A DNA stretch of 64,000 nucleotides. Source: Fomes fomentarius. Its lineage: Eukaryota; Basidiomycota; Agaricomycetes; Polyporales; Polyporaceae. Numbering within the stretch: position 1 is the stretch's first letter; each line of letters starts with the position of its first letter. Below are positions 10,576 to 22,400 of the stretch, in pieces. The stretch covers positions 707,001 to 771,000 of the forward strand of contig JABYQN010000009.1 of NCBI GenBank assembly GCA_022606135.1, in the 5' to 3' direction. A model generated the notes under the pieces. That model had not been told where the DNA came from. It ran no database searches and worked only from the letters and a program-made list of their open reading frames with translations. The position numbers were made by a program, and so were the translations under genes.

Positions 10576-12828
10576 TCAGTCATCCACCCCGTCGCAACCG
10601 CGGGCAACGTTGTAGGTACCAAAAGCATTATACCCAAGGTGAGCCTCGCTCTGCACCATCTCTGCGTCCGAGCCCCACTCCATCGATACCGCGACATCGA
10701 TGATGTGCTTACCAATCCCGACGGGGAAGTCCAGTTGTTTCCGTGTCAGCACAAACGTAGTGCCCTGCTGTGCCGCCCGTGCGGGTGTCCAAGCATGTGG
10801 AAGGTAGGGATGAACCAGAACCGTCCCATGAACACCTAACGACCAGCCCACCATTGGCATAAAAAGATAGAACAAGACATATCACCGTCAGTCATTGCCC
10901 TTGCACCGACAACGCGCCCTCACTCACCTGACCGCGATAAAGCTTTACGCGGACCTCTCTGTGGGCGTTGAGCACGACAGCACCATCAGTCTTCAGGGGT
11001 AGCGTGACGTCGTACATATCTTCCAGTTCTTTGAAGCTTGGCGCGTTATAGTCGGCCTCAATCTTGTCTCGAATGGTGTTCCACTTGTCACCTGTCAGAG
11101 GACAGAGGAGCAGCGTCTCGACCTTCCCATCCTGCCCACCGGCGATGCGAAATCTTCAGCTCAACCATTGCCACAGAGGACTTATTTCCAATGCTCGCCT
11201 TCTTTGTCGTCTCCTCCTTCCGAAGATCCTCGTCCTGCAACATACCCATCCGGGCAAAATTTCGGATTTTGATGTCCCAGGTCCCTTCATCGATCATACT
11301 GTCGATCCAGTCTCCATCGTGATAATGACATGGACGCCGGACGCCCATCGCCCCATTCTCGATCCTCGTGATACGCTCCCACTGCTCCAGCGTATCCACA
11401 GACTCGTCGTCGTAGCGCGCAAGGGACGCCCACACCTGGCTCGCACCCCGCGCCGACTTGACGTCGATCTCCTTTGCCACATTGCCCAGCAGCGCGTTCC
11501 CCGCACGCACAAGGTTTACTTTCAGTCCTGACAGCTTGCGCATCCGGACCTGAATCTGCGTCAGTCGGACCCTCCTGAGCAGTTTCGGATAGGCAGGAAC
11601 ACCGGGGTCCATCGACCAGAATTGTGGCGGGGCCTGATGCGCGAGGATGAGCGACCAGTAGTACAGCCACCGTCGGTGGCTCGGGATGCTCACACCCAGC
11701 TTGAGCTTCGCCGACGGTGAGGACGGTCTCTTCATGCGCCGGGATGTGTGCAGGTCGAGTAAGTGGCTTAGGCTGCTTGTCGCGTCTTTCTTCGTTGGTG
11801 CCGTCTTTGTCTGATCCCGGTTCTGGTTCTGGTTCTGCCGTGGGACTGCGTTAGACTCAGGAGGTGCTGCGCCGGTGTCGTTGCCAATGCGACTGTCTGC
11901 CAGCTCGAGCTTTACCAGATCTTCGCCCTGCTGTTCGGTCGTACCCATGTCTTCGGCCGCAGCTTCGTCGTGTGGCATGGCATCCATCACTTCCTCTGCC
12001 TTTGCCAGTGCTTTGGCTTTCTCTTTCTCTGTCAGATTGCCCGCAAGTCCCGGTGCGCTTGGGGTGATGGCGAGGGTGAGGAGGTAGGCGCATGCCATGG
12101 TGCCGGATCTGCCTTTGCCCGCTGTGGTGTGGAGACATGGTGAGTACGCCGTAGCCATTGCTATGATATTTACAATGGGCTCATACCTTTGCAATGTAAG
12201 GCGGCTACATGGTCTTGCGGGCCATCGAGCCACAGATGCATCGCTCGCGCGAACAGTGGGAGGATCGCAAGTGGGGGCGCACTGCAGGGGCAAATGTGTT
12301 AGTACTAGAGTCGCTACGCCATACCATGCGTGTAAGTAAAGTGAAGTTCCGGGACCCGGCGCAGAGTCTACATGTGTGGCGGGGATGCACCAGCTCCAGA
12401 CAGTCTCATGCTCTGGTGCCGTCAACACAGCGATCAAGGCATGAAACTTACAGGTGATCTAGGAACGGGTACCGGCTCACCCTGCCATTGAAGACAGAAT
12501 CAGGGTATGAGTTCTCTGTGGTGGGGCAGAAATTGAACACCCAGAAATTCTTGCCGTGGTGGTGTTCCAAGAATTTATTGGCATCCTTTCCGAGTCTGCG
12601 TTGGTGATCGTAGCCCCCGATAACGGTCGTGGTAGGGTATCCCATGACAATCACCTTGTCTGTGATGTACGAGAGGTCTGTATGCGAGCCAAGAGAATAT
12701 CAAAGATGAGCTACAGAGTGAATGAGCGAGATGTGATATCATCTGCGAAACCAACCGAGTTCGACATCTAGTTCGTTGTCCTTGTGGCGGGCTTTGTTCC
12801 CGGAGACGAGGCGTCGCACGTAGTTCAT
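10576..12828 (-). CDS. PTEN-family lipid phosphatase, copy B (one-base deletion in the last exon)
   Basis: Paralogue of copy A in the same orientation. The start ATG at 12828 gives MNYVRRLVSGNKARHKDNEL; exon 1 is 12756-12828. The following exons match copy A one by one (DLSYITDKVIVMGYP, GKNFWVFNFCPTTENSYP, VAALHCK then AGKGRSGTMACAYLL), so the CX5R catalytic loop is intact. Exon 5 (10928-11131) is 204 bases and in frame (EADYNAPSFKELEDMYDV). The intron before it starts GC rather than GT (AAG then GCGAGC), where copy A has GTGAAC. In the last exon, after WFIPTFHML, one base is missing relative to copy A, giving a premature stop at 10746-10748. The remaining C2 sequence (TTFVLTRKQLDFPVGIGKH) continues in another frame to 10576. 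The C2 domain probably lacks its last strands, so membrane binding may be weakened. A functional gene, a truncated enzyme or an early pseudogene are all possible. Confidence 0.82.
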
Positions 12829-13640
12829 TTAATGCGAGTTCTGAAGGTCCTGTATGACTTGGCCCTATAGGAGGACGCAGTTGCTCAGTATGAAGTTATA
12901 TGATCACCAATGGCGCTGCCACGTATGTCATGATGTTAGTACACATTGATCACGGCGCGTCACGCGTCACATGGGACTCAGTGTCGTCGTCAACGTCGAT
13001 CCCATTCGATGATCCCGAATCATCGATGTCTGAGAAGAACCCAGAATTCTGCCATTCGAGCCTGTTGTACTTGCTAGCCGTCGCTCAGGTCCTTGAATCG
13101 CGAAAGAGACTAGTACTGTAGTCTGTGGGCAGTGAGACTTGAAGGAGAAAATTCGAAGGAGGATCTGCAGGGCCGCTACGTCGTCATGAATATGGGTGGG
13201 TACGCTGATGGTACATAGGTACGTGCGCGAGAGTAGTTGGATCCTAGCTGGAAATTTGAGTGTGACGTCAATACATTCGAAATTCGAATGCATGCTCACC
13301 CATTTGTTTCTTCGAATTTTTATTGCTGTTCTGTCTCCAACTCAGTGGACCATCCTGCAGACTTCGTCCTGTCCCGAAAGCAATCCAGAAGGTCACATTA
13401 CCTGCGTCTACACTCCTCCTAGATAGTAGAAATCGGAAGAAGAGCAACGCACGTCACATGATGTTCCATCTACTTCCAAGTTCCCCCAACGTTCCCTAGG
13501 GGCAGCGCTTACCCTGATGGTGACATGCTCGCCTCGCTCGGTGTCGCAACAACTCGGTCGCCACGCTCCGTGCTACATATAGTGGCATGCGCTCTAACTT
13601 CTCTCGCTCATGTTGGCTCGTCTTGGGTTCAAAGGAGGAC
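12829..13640. other. Upstream region of PTEN copy B, no gene recognised
   Basis: The first 70-100 bases are still similar to the region upstream of copy A and presumably carry the promoter. The rest has no convincing coding frame. It holds a near-perfect palindrome at about 13269-13285, cattcgaaattcgaatg, two 8-base arms around one central base, which could be a protein binding site or chance. Confidence 0.4.
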
Positions 13641-14220
13641 ACTAAGTAATGCCCGCTCGTTGCTGCGGATAGCGCGCCAACAGTCGTGACAAACTAACTC
13701 GAAGATTGGTGTGCGGTTCACGGACACCCAGGCCTGGCAGACCACTGCTTTGTACGTGCACGACGCGCGGTGGATCAAAGACGGCCCCGTTTGCGCATCG
13801 GCACTCGGCTGATCGGACGCTTCCCTCCTCACAAGGGTATCGGCGCGCTCAATGCCCGCGACGTTAGACCCACCGCTCTTGAAATCATGCCCGACTGGAA
13901 CATGCAGGCTGGAGCCGGTTCTCCCCCATCGATACTGGGGTCTTGCGATCCCCGGACGTACGCTTACATCCCCAGACCCTTACCCATGGCACGATCCTGA
14001 GCGGACGAGCGCACTCTGCCCATCCTTCTAGACGGGGCCCCAGCTATCGCGCCGCGGCACGGGGAGAAATTTGACAAAGCCGCGTTCTGGTACCTTGCAC
14101 TGGAGTTAGCGGAGCGCACCAACTGTCCATCGGCGGTCGAATGGTATGGAGAACTAGGGGACGAGCTGGAGTAGGGATGGAACGAGAACTTTACATTTCC
14201 CCGCTCTAAGTTACTGAGTG
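13641..14220 (+). pseudogene. Decayed copy of a LYC1-type N-acetyltransferase
   Basis: Scattered pieces, in the order of the intact gene next door, match its second half. ALYVHDARWIKD (about 13750-13785) matches LYTHDARWIKD. FPPHKGIGAL (about 13820) matches FLPDKGVGAF. RYWGLAIPGRTL (about 13940) matches QWGLALLPGGARTL. AVEWYGELGDELE followed by a stop (about 14130-14175) matches AVKWYGDEDEDKLD. The pieces lie in different frames and are separated by stop codons, and the N-terminal acetyltransferase part is missing. This is a dead tandem copy lying 5' of the living gene on the same strand. Confidence 0.8.
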
Positions 14221-14704
14221 TCGTGCCCTCCAATGGCAGATTTTCTGCCGTTGTTGATGCTGAGAAGGAGAGTTCGACTAACACATACCTCACCTCTGCA
14301 GAAGCGCTTGATCCCAGACGTTTCGTGTTATAGTCGTGCAATGGAAACTCTTCTCTAGGGGTGGATCGAGTAGTAGTATTCATTGTGGGCAAAGTTCAGA
14401 AGCACTGGTACTTACTGAGTCGCGACGTCGTATTGAAGATTAATTGGCAGCTGTCTTCTTCGCTTGTACGTAGTTGCATCGCAAGTAAGTTCTTATATGA
14501 GAACTTTGCGTCTGGGTGGGTCAAATGGGCGCCACCATACCCTGAGGAGCCACACCGTGTACCCACAAGATGCTTGGCTCGAGATCGTCCCCGATCTGAG
14601 TACAGCGGCCATCGAGATCTAGTACGACAACTTGTCCTCACTCGCGAAGCACCACCACCTCGATATCGGCCCGCGCACTACCTACTGCCAGTAGCACATC
14701 AAGA
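14221..14704. other. Upstream region of the LYC1-type gene
   Basis: Bases between the relic and the intact acetyltransferase. A frame at 14361-14816 is open but crosses the true start in another frame and is not protein-like. No TATA box is evident. I see no other gene. Confidence 0.4.
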
Positions 14705-16429
14705 ATGGCAGCCACTACCTCTCTTGCAGATCTCTCTCTCTTTCCCGCGACACCTGACCAGGTTCACGAGTCGCGAACCCGCCACGCCGAGGAATGGGCA
14801 CGGAACTCAACCCTAGAGGAGTACCTGCTCAGGGACGTCATCATGGACAAGGACGAGCACGCCGCGAACGGTAACCTCATAACCTGGTATGTGGACAATC
14901 ACATTCGCACTACTGGACCCGCGCACCGCTGCCGCACCGCACGCGCGCATCCAGACTAGATTTGAACTTTGAAGAGGCGCGACCCTCATACGCTTTGAAT
15001 GCTCCTTCGCAGGGTTCTCGCTCCCAGAAGCCATCCACGGACGCTAGATTTCTTGTGTTCCTGCGAAACGTACGTATACGCGTGTACTACAACCCATTGC
15101 TAGCAGTGGCATCAGCATCCAAGGTGCCGTAGTAGTAGTAGTGTGTTGGCACGTACGCATCGACCTGAACCTTGAATTGACCGGACTTACTCCTCAGATT
15201 CCGCCGCACCGCGGTCGTCGCGAAGCCGTCCACCGATCCAATCTCAGCGAACGTCGACGTCGAGGAAGTGACCGCGTACGGGATCGCGTCCGTATTCACC
15301 CCCGCGCGCAACAGAAAGAAGGGCTACGCGCGCCATATGATGCGCCTCCTCCACTGGGTGCTCGCTCCCCGCTCAGCCCTTCAAGGTCCGCCTAATATTA
15401 GTAGTAGTACTCGTAGTAGTACCGCGTTGACGTTCCCGGCCGAATGGGGCACTCCGCCGGACATCGCGCTCAGCCTCGAGTCCCTCGGCAATGCGCACTT
15501 CTCCGTGCTCTACAGCGACGTGGGTCGAGAGTTCTACCGGTCGTGCGGGACGGACGCCGTGTCGCGCAACGGCTGGGTCGTCACAGGCGCGACGGAGACG
15601 TCCTGGATCCTGAGCCGGACCCAGACTGGCTGTGCCACCCCCGAGCCGCCAGCTGCAGAGCCTGTAGAGGAGCCACTGGCAAAGCGCGACGCAGAGCTCA
15701 CACGTCTGACAGAAAGCGACGTGCTCACGCTTTACACGCACGACGCGCGATGGATCAAAGACGACCTAGCCGCTCAGGCTCGCGCTCAACCCCCAGAGCT
15801 ACGGTCAGCATCCGGAGTCACGGTGCCAGCAGGCCGCACGCTGTTCAGCTTCCTCCCAGACAAAGGCGTCGGTGCGTTCGTCATCCGCCGCACGATAAAC
15901 TTCACCACCGAGGGACTCGACTCGGACAAGCAGCCGGTCCTGCCCAGTGCGCAATGGGGCCTCGCGCTCCTCCCGGGAGGTGCACGGACGTTGGCGGACG
16001 CCCTTGATTATAAGTTTGGAAGCGGAGAGGGAGCCGCGCAGCCGTTGCAACAGTTCCCGTTCGTGACTTGGACGCTCGACGTGCGCGGCAGCTCCCCGCG
16101 CACTCTCGTGGTGGCCCGGCTCCGGGCGGACGAGCGCACGCTGCCCGTTCTGCTGGACGAGCTGCTCGTCGTCGCACGCGAGGAGAAGCTTGACAAGGTC
16201 GAGGTCTGGTACCTCCGACCGGAGCTGCGTGCCGTCGCGGAGGCGAGGGGATGGACGACAAAGGAACGGGAAGAGCATTTGTCGGCTGTGAAGTGGTATG
16301 GAGACGAGGATGAGGACAAGCTGGATTGGGTGTACAACGAGAAGTACGTATTTTATGCCGTTGACTCCGGGGCGATAGTAGCTGATCCGTTTCCGGTACT
16401 CGTTCGTTGGCAGGTTCTGCTGGTGCTGA
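14705..16429 (+). CDS. LYC1-family N-acetyltransferase
   Basis: LYC1 proteins are fungal GNAT-fold enzymes; the founding Yarrowia enzyme acetylates lysine at N6 for catabolism. The substrate here is not shown. Four exons: 14705-14886, 15013-15069, 15198-16343 and 16414-16429. Lengths sum to 467 codons (466 residues) with consistent phases. The N-terminus has DLSLFPATPDQVHESRTRHA and, across introns, ITW-VLAPRSHPRTLDFLCSC. The central part has EEVTAYGIASVFTPARNRKK, matching the acetyl-CoA motif region (V-x-x-V-F-T-P-x-x-x-R-x-x-G-Y-A). Then come LYTHDARWIKDDL, FSFLPDKGVGAFVIRR, VEVWYLRPEL and the terminal YNEKFCWC, whose last codons are restored only by the final intron. A TAG-rich stretch at about 15393-15420 encodes a Ser/Thr linker and may instead be part of a small intron. 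Confidence 0.85.
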
Positions 16430-16592
16430 GGAATTGAAACTGTCAAGTAGCATTGGAGACGATGCGATGCATCAGCGGAACAGTGCCATAAAAATACATT
16501 GGCGAGACGATTAGAGGCTGCTAAGTAGTACAAGTACAATGACTATGCGACCTAGAGTAGAACAATCCATCATACAATCCGAGCCGTTACGA

Positions 16593-18701
16593 TCACATGT
16601 TCCGTGGCACATAGCCCTTACCCGCGTCCCGCAACGCCCGCTCGATCACTCTCATACCCGTTAGTACCTTCTCCTCCTCGAACCGACCCCCGACGACCTG
16701 TACGGCAAGTGGCATTCCATGCATAGCGTCGGCATCATAGATGTCGTGAACCGCCCGAGATATGTCATTCATCGCCCGGTACTTTGGCTCAGTCCGGTAA
16801 TCGGGAGCGTAGCTGTCCCGCGACCGGTCCACAAAGCCGACGGGAAGCACGCCCGCAGGGTAATCCAGCTAGGACGCCCGGTGGGTTAGCGCGGAGAACA
16901 CCGAGCACGAATGCACGCAGCCACGCACGACGTTGTAGAGGAACGCATAGTTCGCGGAGACGAGCGTCGCCTTGTCGCTCGCCTTCGGGTCCGTCGGCAC
17001 CGCGGGCAGTGCGTGCGGGACGGTCAGCACAAAGTCGAGTCCCTCTGCCCTCCATGCCTCGTGCCACGCAGCCTTGTACGCCTCCCGCTGGACGACGAGC
17101 TTGCGCTCCTGGAACGTTGTCTTGGGATGGAAAACCTCGAGGAGGCTCGCCCAGGCATCATTCCGTCCTCGTGGGCGCGAGAACCAACGGAGGAAGGTAG
17201 CATGCAGCTTCTTGAACCACAACGGAAGGCGGAGAATGGTGCGGACCGTCCGAATTGCGGGGGAGATGTGTTCCCCCGCGCGAAGGTGCTCCATAACGGA
17301 TGCCGCTGGAGTCGGAAATGAACGCGAATGAGCAGGTCGGCTACTTCACTCCTGATATAGCATGCGCACCTCCTTCCGAGAACATGAGTTGATATCCGAT
17401 CTTCAGTCCTTCAAGCGGACTCGGGGATAACTGTATCACATGTAAGCATTGTCAATGCGTTTGTGGGACGAGAAGTGACTCACAAGGGCGCAACTTCGTG
17501 GCCCTGCTGCATGAGCGCGCTTGCAACCTCAAGCAAGGCCCGAACGTTTGCGGGCGTTGGCGTTACTACGCCTGCGGAGACAAAGCATCAGCGTCTCGCA
17601 CATGTGGTCAGGCTGTCGCGCTCACCATCGTCCATGATGAGCCCGAACTTGAGTTTCCGCCCATTCGCCGTGATGTCAGCGGGCCTCCACGGTATTGGAA
17701 CGCACTAAACCCCTAGAGGCGTAAGTACGGATGCGCCACACAAGCCAGAAGACACCAACGGTATGGTCATACTCCCACGGCTTCATGTCCACGACCCGCT
17801 TCCAGAATACCTCGAGGTCGTCGAGAGTGCGCGCGATAGGCGCAGTGATGGTAGGCACCGCTTCGAGGCCAGGCATGCACGCTACGCTGCCATGACTGGG
17901 GAAACGACCTGAGGAGCCCTTGACAGAGTAGAGACCACAGTACGCTGCGGGATAGCGAGTGCTCCCGCCCAAGTCAGTGCCGATTTCAATAAGGCTGCCT
18001 TGACAGGCGAGAAGGGCGCCGCCGCCTCCTGAAGACGCGCCGGGAGAGAATGCGGGGTTGTGCGGGTTGGTGGTGGTACCGAAGAGATCGGAGCTAACCT
18101 CAAAGGAGAGACAGCCTGTGGGGAGGGTGGTCTTAGCGTACACGAGTCCGCCAGCATCCCTGAGGAGGCGCACAATCGGCGCGGACTGCTGCGCAGGGTG
18201 GCCTACGTGGGCAGAATAGCCGAGGGTTGTGTCGTGGCCTGCAATGTCTATGCAGTCCTTGATGGTGATGGGTACGCCATGGAGAGACCTGTGTGGTGAA
18301 GGAGAGAGGGAGGCAGCAGGCTCGGCCTCGTCGAGAAATATGTCGGCAAGACAGTTTGTGGCGCCGTGGGCAAGAACGCAGCGTTTGCCGTATGTTTCGA
18401 GGACGGTGGTGGGCGTTAGGGAACCGTCCTCGCATGCGGAAACAAGCTGGGAGAGAGAAAGAGCGAGGATCTTGGAGTCCGCATCTGTGGAAGGAGCGTG
18501 GTAGGCGGCGGGAAGGGCGTCGAGCTTGTCGCGAAGCTCGCGCTGCTTTCTGCGACTGTCATAGAAAGTATATTAGTTCATGTCGGAGAAGATGATGGCA
18601 AGATGCCAGCGTGAGACGGGCGTTTGGGCAGCGGGACGAGCGTCTAGGTGAATTGAGAGAGGAACTGACCAGTCTCTGCGACGGGGGAAAAAGGAGACCA
18701 T
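16593..18701 (-). CDS. Amidase-signature family amidase
   Basis: Hydrolyses carboxamides to acid and ammonia (acetamidase/fatty-acid-amide-hydrolase class); the natural substrate is unknown. Seven exons: 18670-18701, 17760-18555, 17626-17704, 17492-17571, 17370-17430, 16929-17305 and 16593-16868. Together they give 567 codons (566 residues), a usual length for the family. The Ser-cisSer-Lys triad is visible: Lys in VPITIKDCIDIAG, cis-Ser in SPGASSGGGGAL and nucleophile Ser in IGTDLGGSTRYPAAYCG. C-terminal landmarks are VPIPWRPADI, SPLEGLKIGYQLMFSEGG, and LDYPAGVLPVGFVDR with MPLAVQVVGGRFEEEKVL. The start at 18701 (MVSFFPRRRDW) is the best available but short of strong evidence. The donor ending exon 4 (GTTGCG) is unusual; the alternative GTGAGT downstream breaks the frame. 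The gene is divergent from the oxoprolinase fusion. Confidence 0.88.
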
Positions 18702-19490
18702 TGCTTGGAACGGCGGGCGGCGGGGAGGATGTGGTGGGAGGAGAGGGAGGTCAGGATAAGTCGAGGATCGCGGGTGCCATGAGAGTTGGGAGCGGAGGCT
18801 GTAGATTTTGAACACGGGATTGACGCCAGCCCAAGGGCGAACCATCTGGGGCTTCTCGGCCAGCGCTGTCTTCCCAGCCCAGTTCTGCCAGCCTGTCTTG
18901 CTTGTGCCCGTCCGTCCCGCAGTACTAGTCCCAGTCCGCGCCAGCGCCAGGAAAATGTCTCCGGTGCCAGTGCCACAGCCATCATCTCCCCCCCCCCGCC
19001 GCCAGCGCCCATCCAGATCCGCCATAAGTCCTTAATCATCCATCTGGGAGACATGATTACCCCACTAAGTGCCCGGGCCCGAAACTCGCGGTTCTTCCGC
19101 CCCCGATCCCACCACGTTCTCTATGATGAGAGCCCCAGCTCGCTCCCAACGTTAACAGCAGCCTACCGAACTATGTAGAAAGTTTATCCACAGCTGGTAT
19201 CACATTGCGACATCAGTCACACACTCCTGAAACTTGAATGGTATAGAGCATTTAGGACGATAAGCGAAGCCTCCTGGGCGAGTGGAAATCCATCCTCTCC
19301 CAGCCGTGAGTCGATTTGTCGGAGTGTCCTATCTGAGCTTATCGGGAGTAATGGTACACCCCCGCCTTCCGCTCGGAATCTTGTGCACTCGTTCGAACTC
19401 TGGCAGCAGCTCAAGGGTTCCTTCACGCCGCACCCCAGCCACGTTTCCTGCTCTCTTTCGACCTCACACTCCCACCAACAGCTTCTCAGC
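18702..19490. promoter_or_regulatory. Divergent promoter region of the amidase and oxoprolinase-fusion genes
   Basis: About 790 bases separate the two start codons. It contains a run of ten C (about 18989-18998), G+C-rich sequence toward the amidase, and a pyrimidine-rich stretch toward the + gene (about 19440-19490). Open frames here are low-complexity and have no homology I can name. Shared regulation of two nitrogen-releasing hydrolases is plausible. No GATA-cluster conclusion is drawn, because single GATA sites are expected by chance. Confidence 0.45.
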
Positions 19491-22400
19491 ATGCTACGCA
19501 TTGGAGTGGACGTCGGAGGTAGTCTCAGCGGCACAATCGGAGTCGCACACCGCGCGCATGGCACACTGTAACCACTGACTCCCTTCAATTGCAGGAACCA
19601 ACACCGATGGTGTCTTGATCGACGTCGCACGTCTCAACGACCCTGGCCGTGGGGTGCTCGCACATCACAAGGCCACCACCACCCCCGATATCTCTACGGG
19701 TATAGAGAATGCGATCCGCCAAGTACTCAACCTTGCCGCCGTACCGCCGTCAGAGGTTACCTCCGTCAGCATCGGTACTACCGCATTCATCAACGCGGTC
19801 CTCGAAACAGACGGACGTAGGCTTGCAAAGGTTGCCGTCATTCGTCTCTGTGGACCCTATACGAGACAGTGCCCGCCATTCATAGACTTTCCGAAACGGC
19901 TCCGTACCCTCACAGAAGGACACGTAGGCTTCGTCGATGGCGGATTCGAGAGTAAGTCACGACCAAACTGCTTATTCTCCGAGCATCACTGACAGATGGA
20001 GGTTGGCAGTCGACGGAAGAGAGATTCTACCGCTCAACGAGCAACAAATCGTGGAGCAGTGTGCGCTCGTGAAGGCAAAAGGAATCAAGAGCGTCAGTGC
20101 ACCTGGTGATAATCATAGTCTGGAAGGAAAGGCCGCTGAGGCGAGAATGCACAGGTTGTTCTGTCGGGAGTCTATTCACCGCTTGACAACGAAGGCAAGC
20201 ACGAGGCAGCCGCGAAGGTGATAGTCGAGCGCGAGCTCGGGTCCTTTGTGCACGTCGTCTGCTCCCGGGACGGTAAGTGAAGTCATTCTAGCTCAAGCAT
20301 CAAATACATCACATGCCGATCCCTCGCAATATGACACAGTGGGCCAGGTCGGCCTCCTCGAGCGTGAAAACGCGTCCATACTGAACGCGTCGATCCTGGC
20401 GTTTGCGCAGCGCACCATCCACGGCTTTCAGAAAGCCATCCGGGCACTCGACCTCGCCTGCCCGCTGTTCCTGACACAGAATGACGGCACGCTGACGACC
20501 GCCGCCGCTGCGGCGCGGCTGCCCATCCGCACCTTCGCCTCGGGCCCCACCAACTCGATGCGCGGTGCCGCCCTGCTCGCCGGTCTCGACGACCACGCGC
20601 ACGGCGCCGAGCAGCCGCGCGCGCCGACGATCGTGGTGGACATCGGGGGCACGACCACAGACGTCGGTGTGCTGCTTCCGTCGGGGTTCCCACGCCAGGC
20701 AGCGTCTTTCATCCAAGTCGGCGGCGTCAGAACCAACTTTGCGATGGCAGACGTGCAGTCGATCGCCCTCGGCGGGGGATCGATCGTCCGCCTCCCCCGT
20801 TCGGGCAGCGACAGCCCCACAGTGTTCCACAGGGCCGAGCGCGTCTCTGTCGGCCCGGAGTCGGTTGGACACAACCTTGCTCGCGATGCGCTTGTCTTCG
20901 CGGGCAATGTCTTCACCGCGACGGACCTCGTCGTGGCCGCCGGCAGAGCGGATCTTGGCGACAGGGCAAGGGTCGCAGACGTCGCACAGGACACCATCGC
21001 CTTGGGGATGCAGAGGGTCAAGAAGATGTTGGAGGGCATCATCGACAAGTTGCGTGCATGAACAAACACAAAAGGGAATAGAGGTTCGACACATGCTGAC
21101 TTCCTGCAGGATGAAGACATCGCCCGAGGACATCACGGTCCTGCTTGTAGGTGGTGGGAGCATAATAGCGCCAGATGAGCTTGCGGGCGTCAAGCGGATT
21201 ATCTGTCCGCCGTTCTTCAGTGTGGCTAACGCTGTCGGTGCTGCCATGGCGAAAGGTGTGCCTTCAACGCGTGGCCATGTGTTTCTCTGACAAGCCTTCG
21301 ACCTCGTGTAGTTGCCGGAGAGGTAGACACCATCGAATTTCTCGCTGGCCGTGACGTCCAAACTGTTATAGAGGCAGCCAAGTTCCAGGCCATCAAGAAA
21401 GCGATAGCGGCTGGCGCAGATCCTGGTCCGTCGCAATTCCGTCGTTGTATCATCGCTGCGAAGCTAACCGCCCTGCTAGCTACAACCAAGATTGTGGAAG
21501 TAACGAACCTTCCGGTTCAGGTACGTCACCTTCCTCGAGTGGCCGTGTGCCCGTAACCGTGCCCACTCACGTCCCACATCCTTCTGTCAGTATGTCACGA
21601 ACGAGGCGACTCGTATCATAGTCAAAGCGGCCGGAGACCTGTCACCACAAGCAGTGGCTTCCCTGGAGGTTCACTCAACCTCCGTCAGCGGCGACGACCA
21701 TGAGCCGCTCGACGAAGGAGAGAAATCGATATCCCAAGATGCCGTCGACGTCGGCGGTGTAAACCCGACCGAGGTCGCCGTAGATGTCGAAGCGTACGAA
21801 CCTGCCATACTCCCAGACAGGCGCTGGAAACTCTCCGAGCTCGACTTGGGTAAAAGCGATTTGATCTGTCCCAGTTTTACAGCGCCTGACTGCACTCTCT
21901 CCACCTGGCAGAATGGATCGCTGAGGGGTGCGGTGTGCTAGGCACCGGTGGCGGTGGCTCCCCGTATCCCCCCTTCCTCATGGCTCGACAAGCCCTACGC
22001 GACGGCAAAGACATCTTCGTGAGGCAGCCTGCTGGTGAGCGTGTGTGCAAAGGAGGATAACATGTCCTTCTCCAGGTCGTCGACCCTGATGATGTGCCTG
22101 AACAAGACGTCTTTATCCGCTGTAGCTTCATGGTATGCCGTCATCGCCTATCTCATATGGAAGCCGTGACTGACTGTCTCACATTGGGCTGGCCCTGCCT
22201 GCAGGGATCGCCCAGCGTCTCGGTTAGTATCGAATGACCCTCACGCACCCGGGTTCGAACGTGCAGCACTGACCACTCCTATCGCCTTCTTTGATTGACC
22301 CAGTCCGAGCGGCTTCAAGGCGGAAGCGAGATACCTACCTCGGCACGCGCCCTCCTGCAGTACATGGGCATCGGGGACTTCACTGGTACCATCTCGGAAG

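Noticed and set aside
12205..12457. Small + strand frames over PTEN copy B
   Set aside because: They are antisense shadows of conserved PTEN exons.
18573..19054. Extra coding exons upstream of the amidase on the minus strand
   Set aside because: Frames there are G/R-rich low-complexity products of G+C-rich DNA; amidases of this family start close to the WxxxxRKQ segment, so the short exon at 18670-18701 suffices.
22249..22263. tRNA B-box-like ggttcgaa
   Set aside because: It lies in an intron of the oxoprolinase fusion with no A box at the right distance and no cloverleaf around it.
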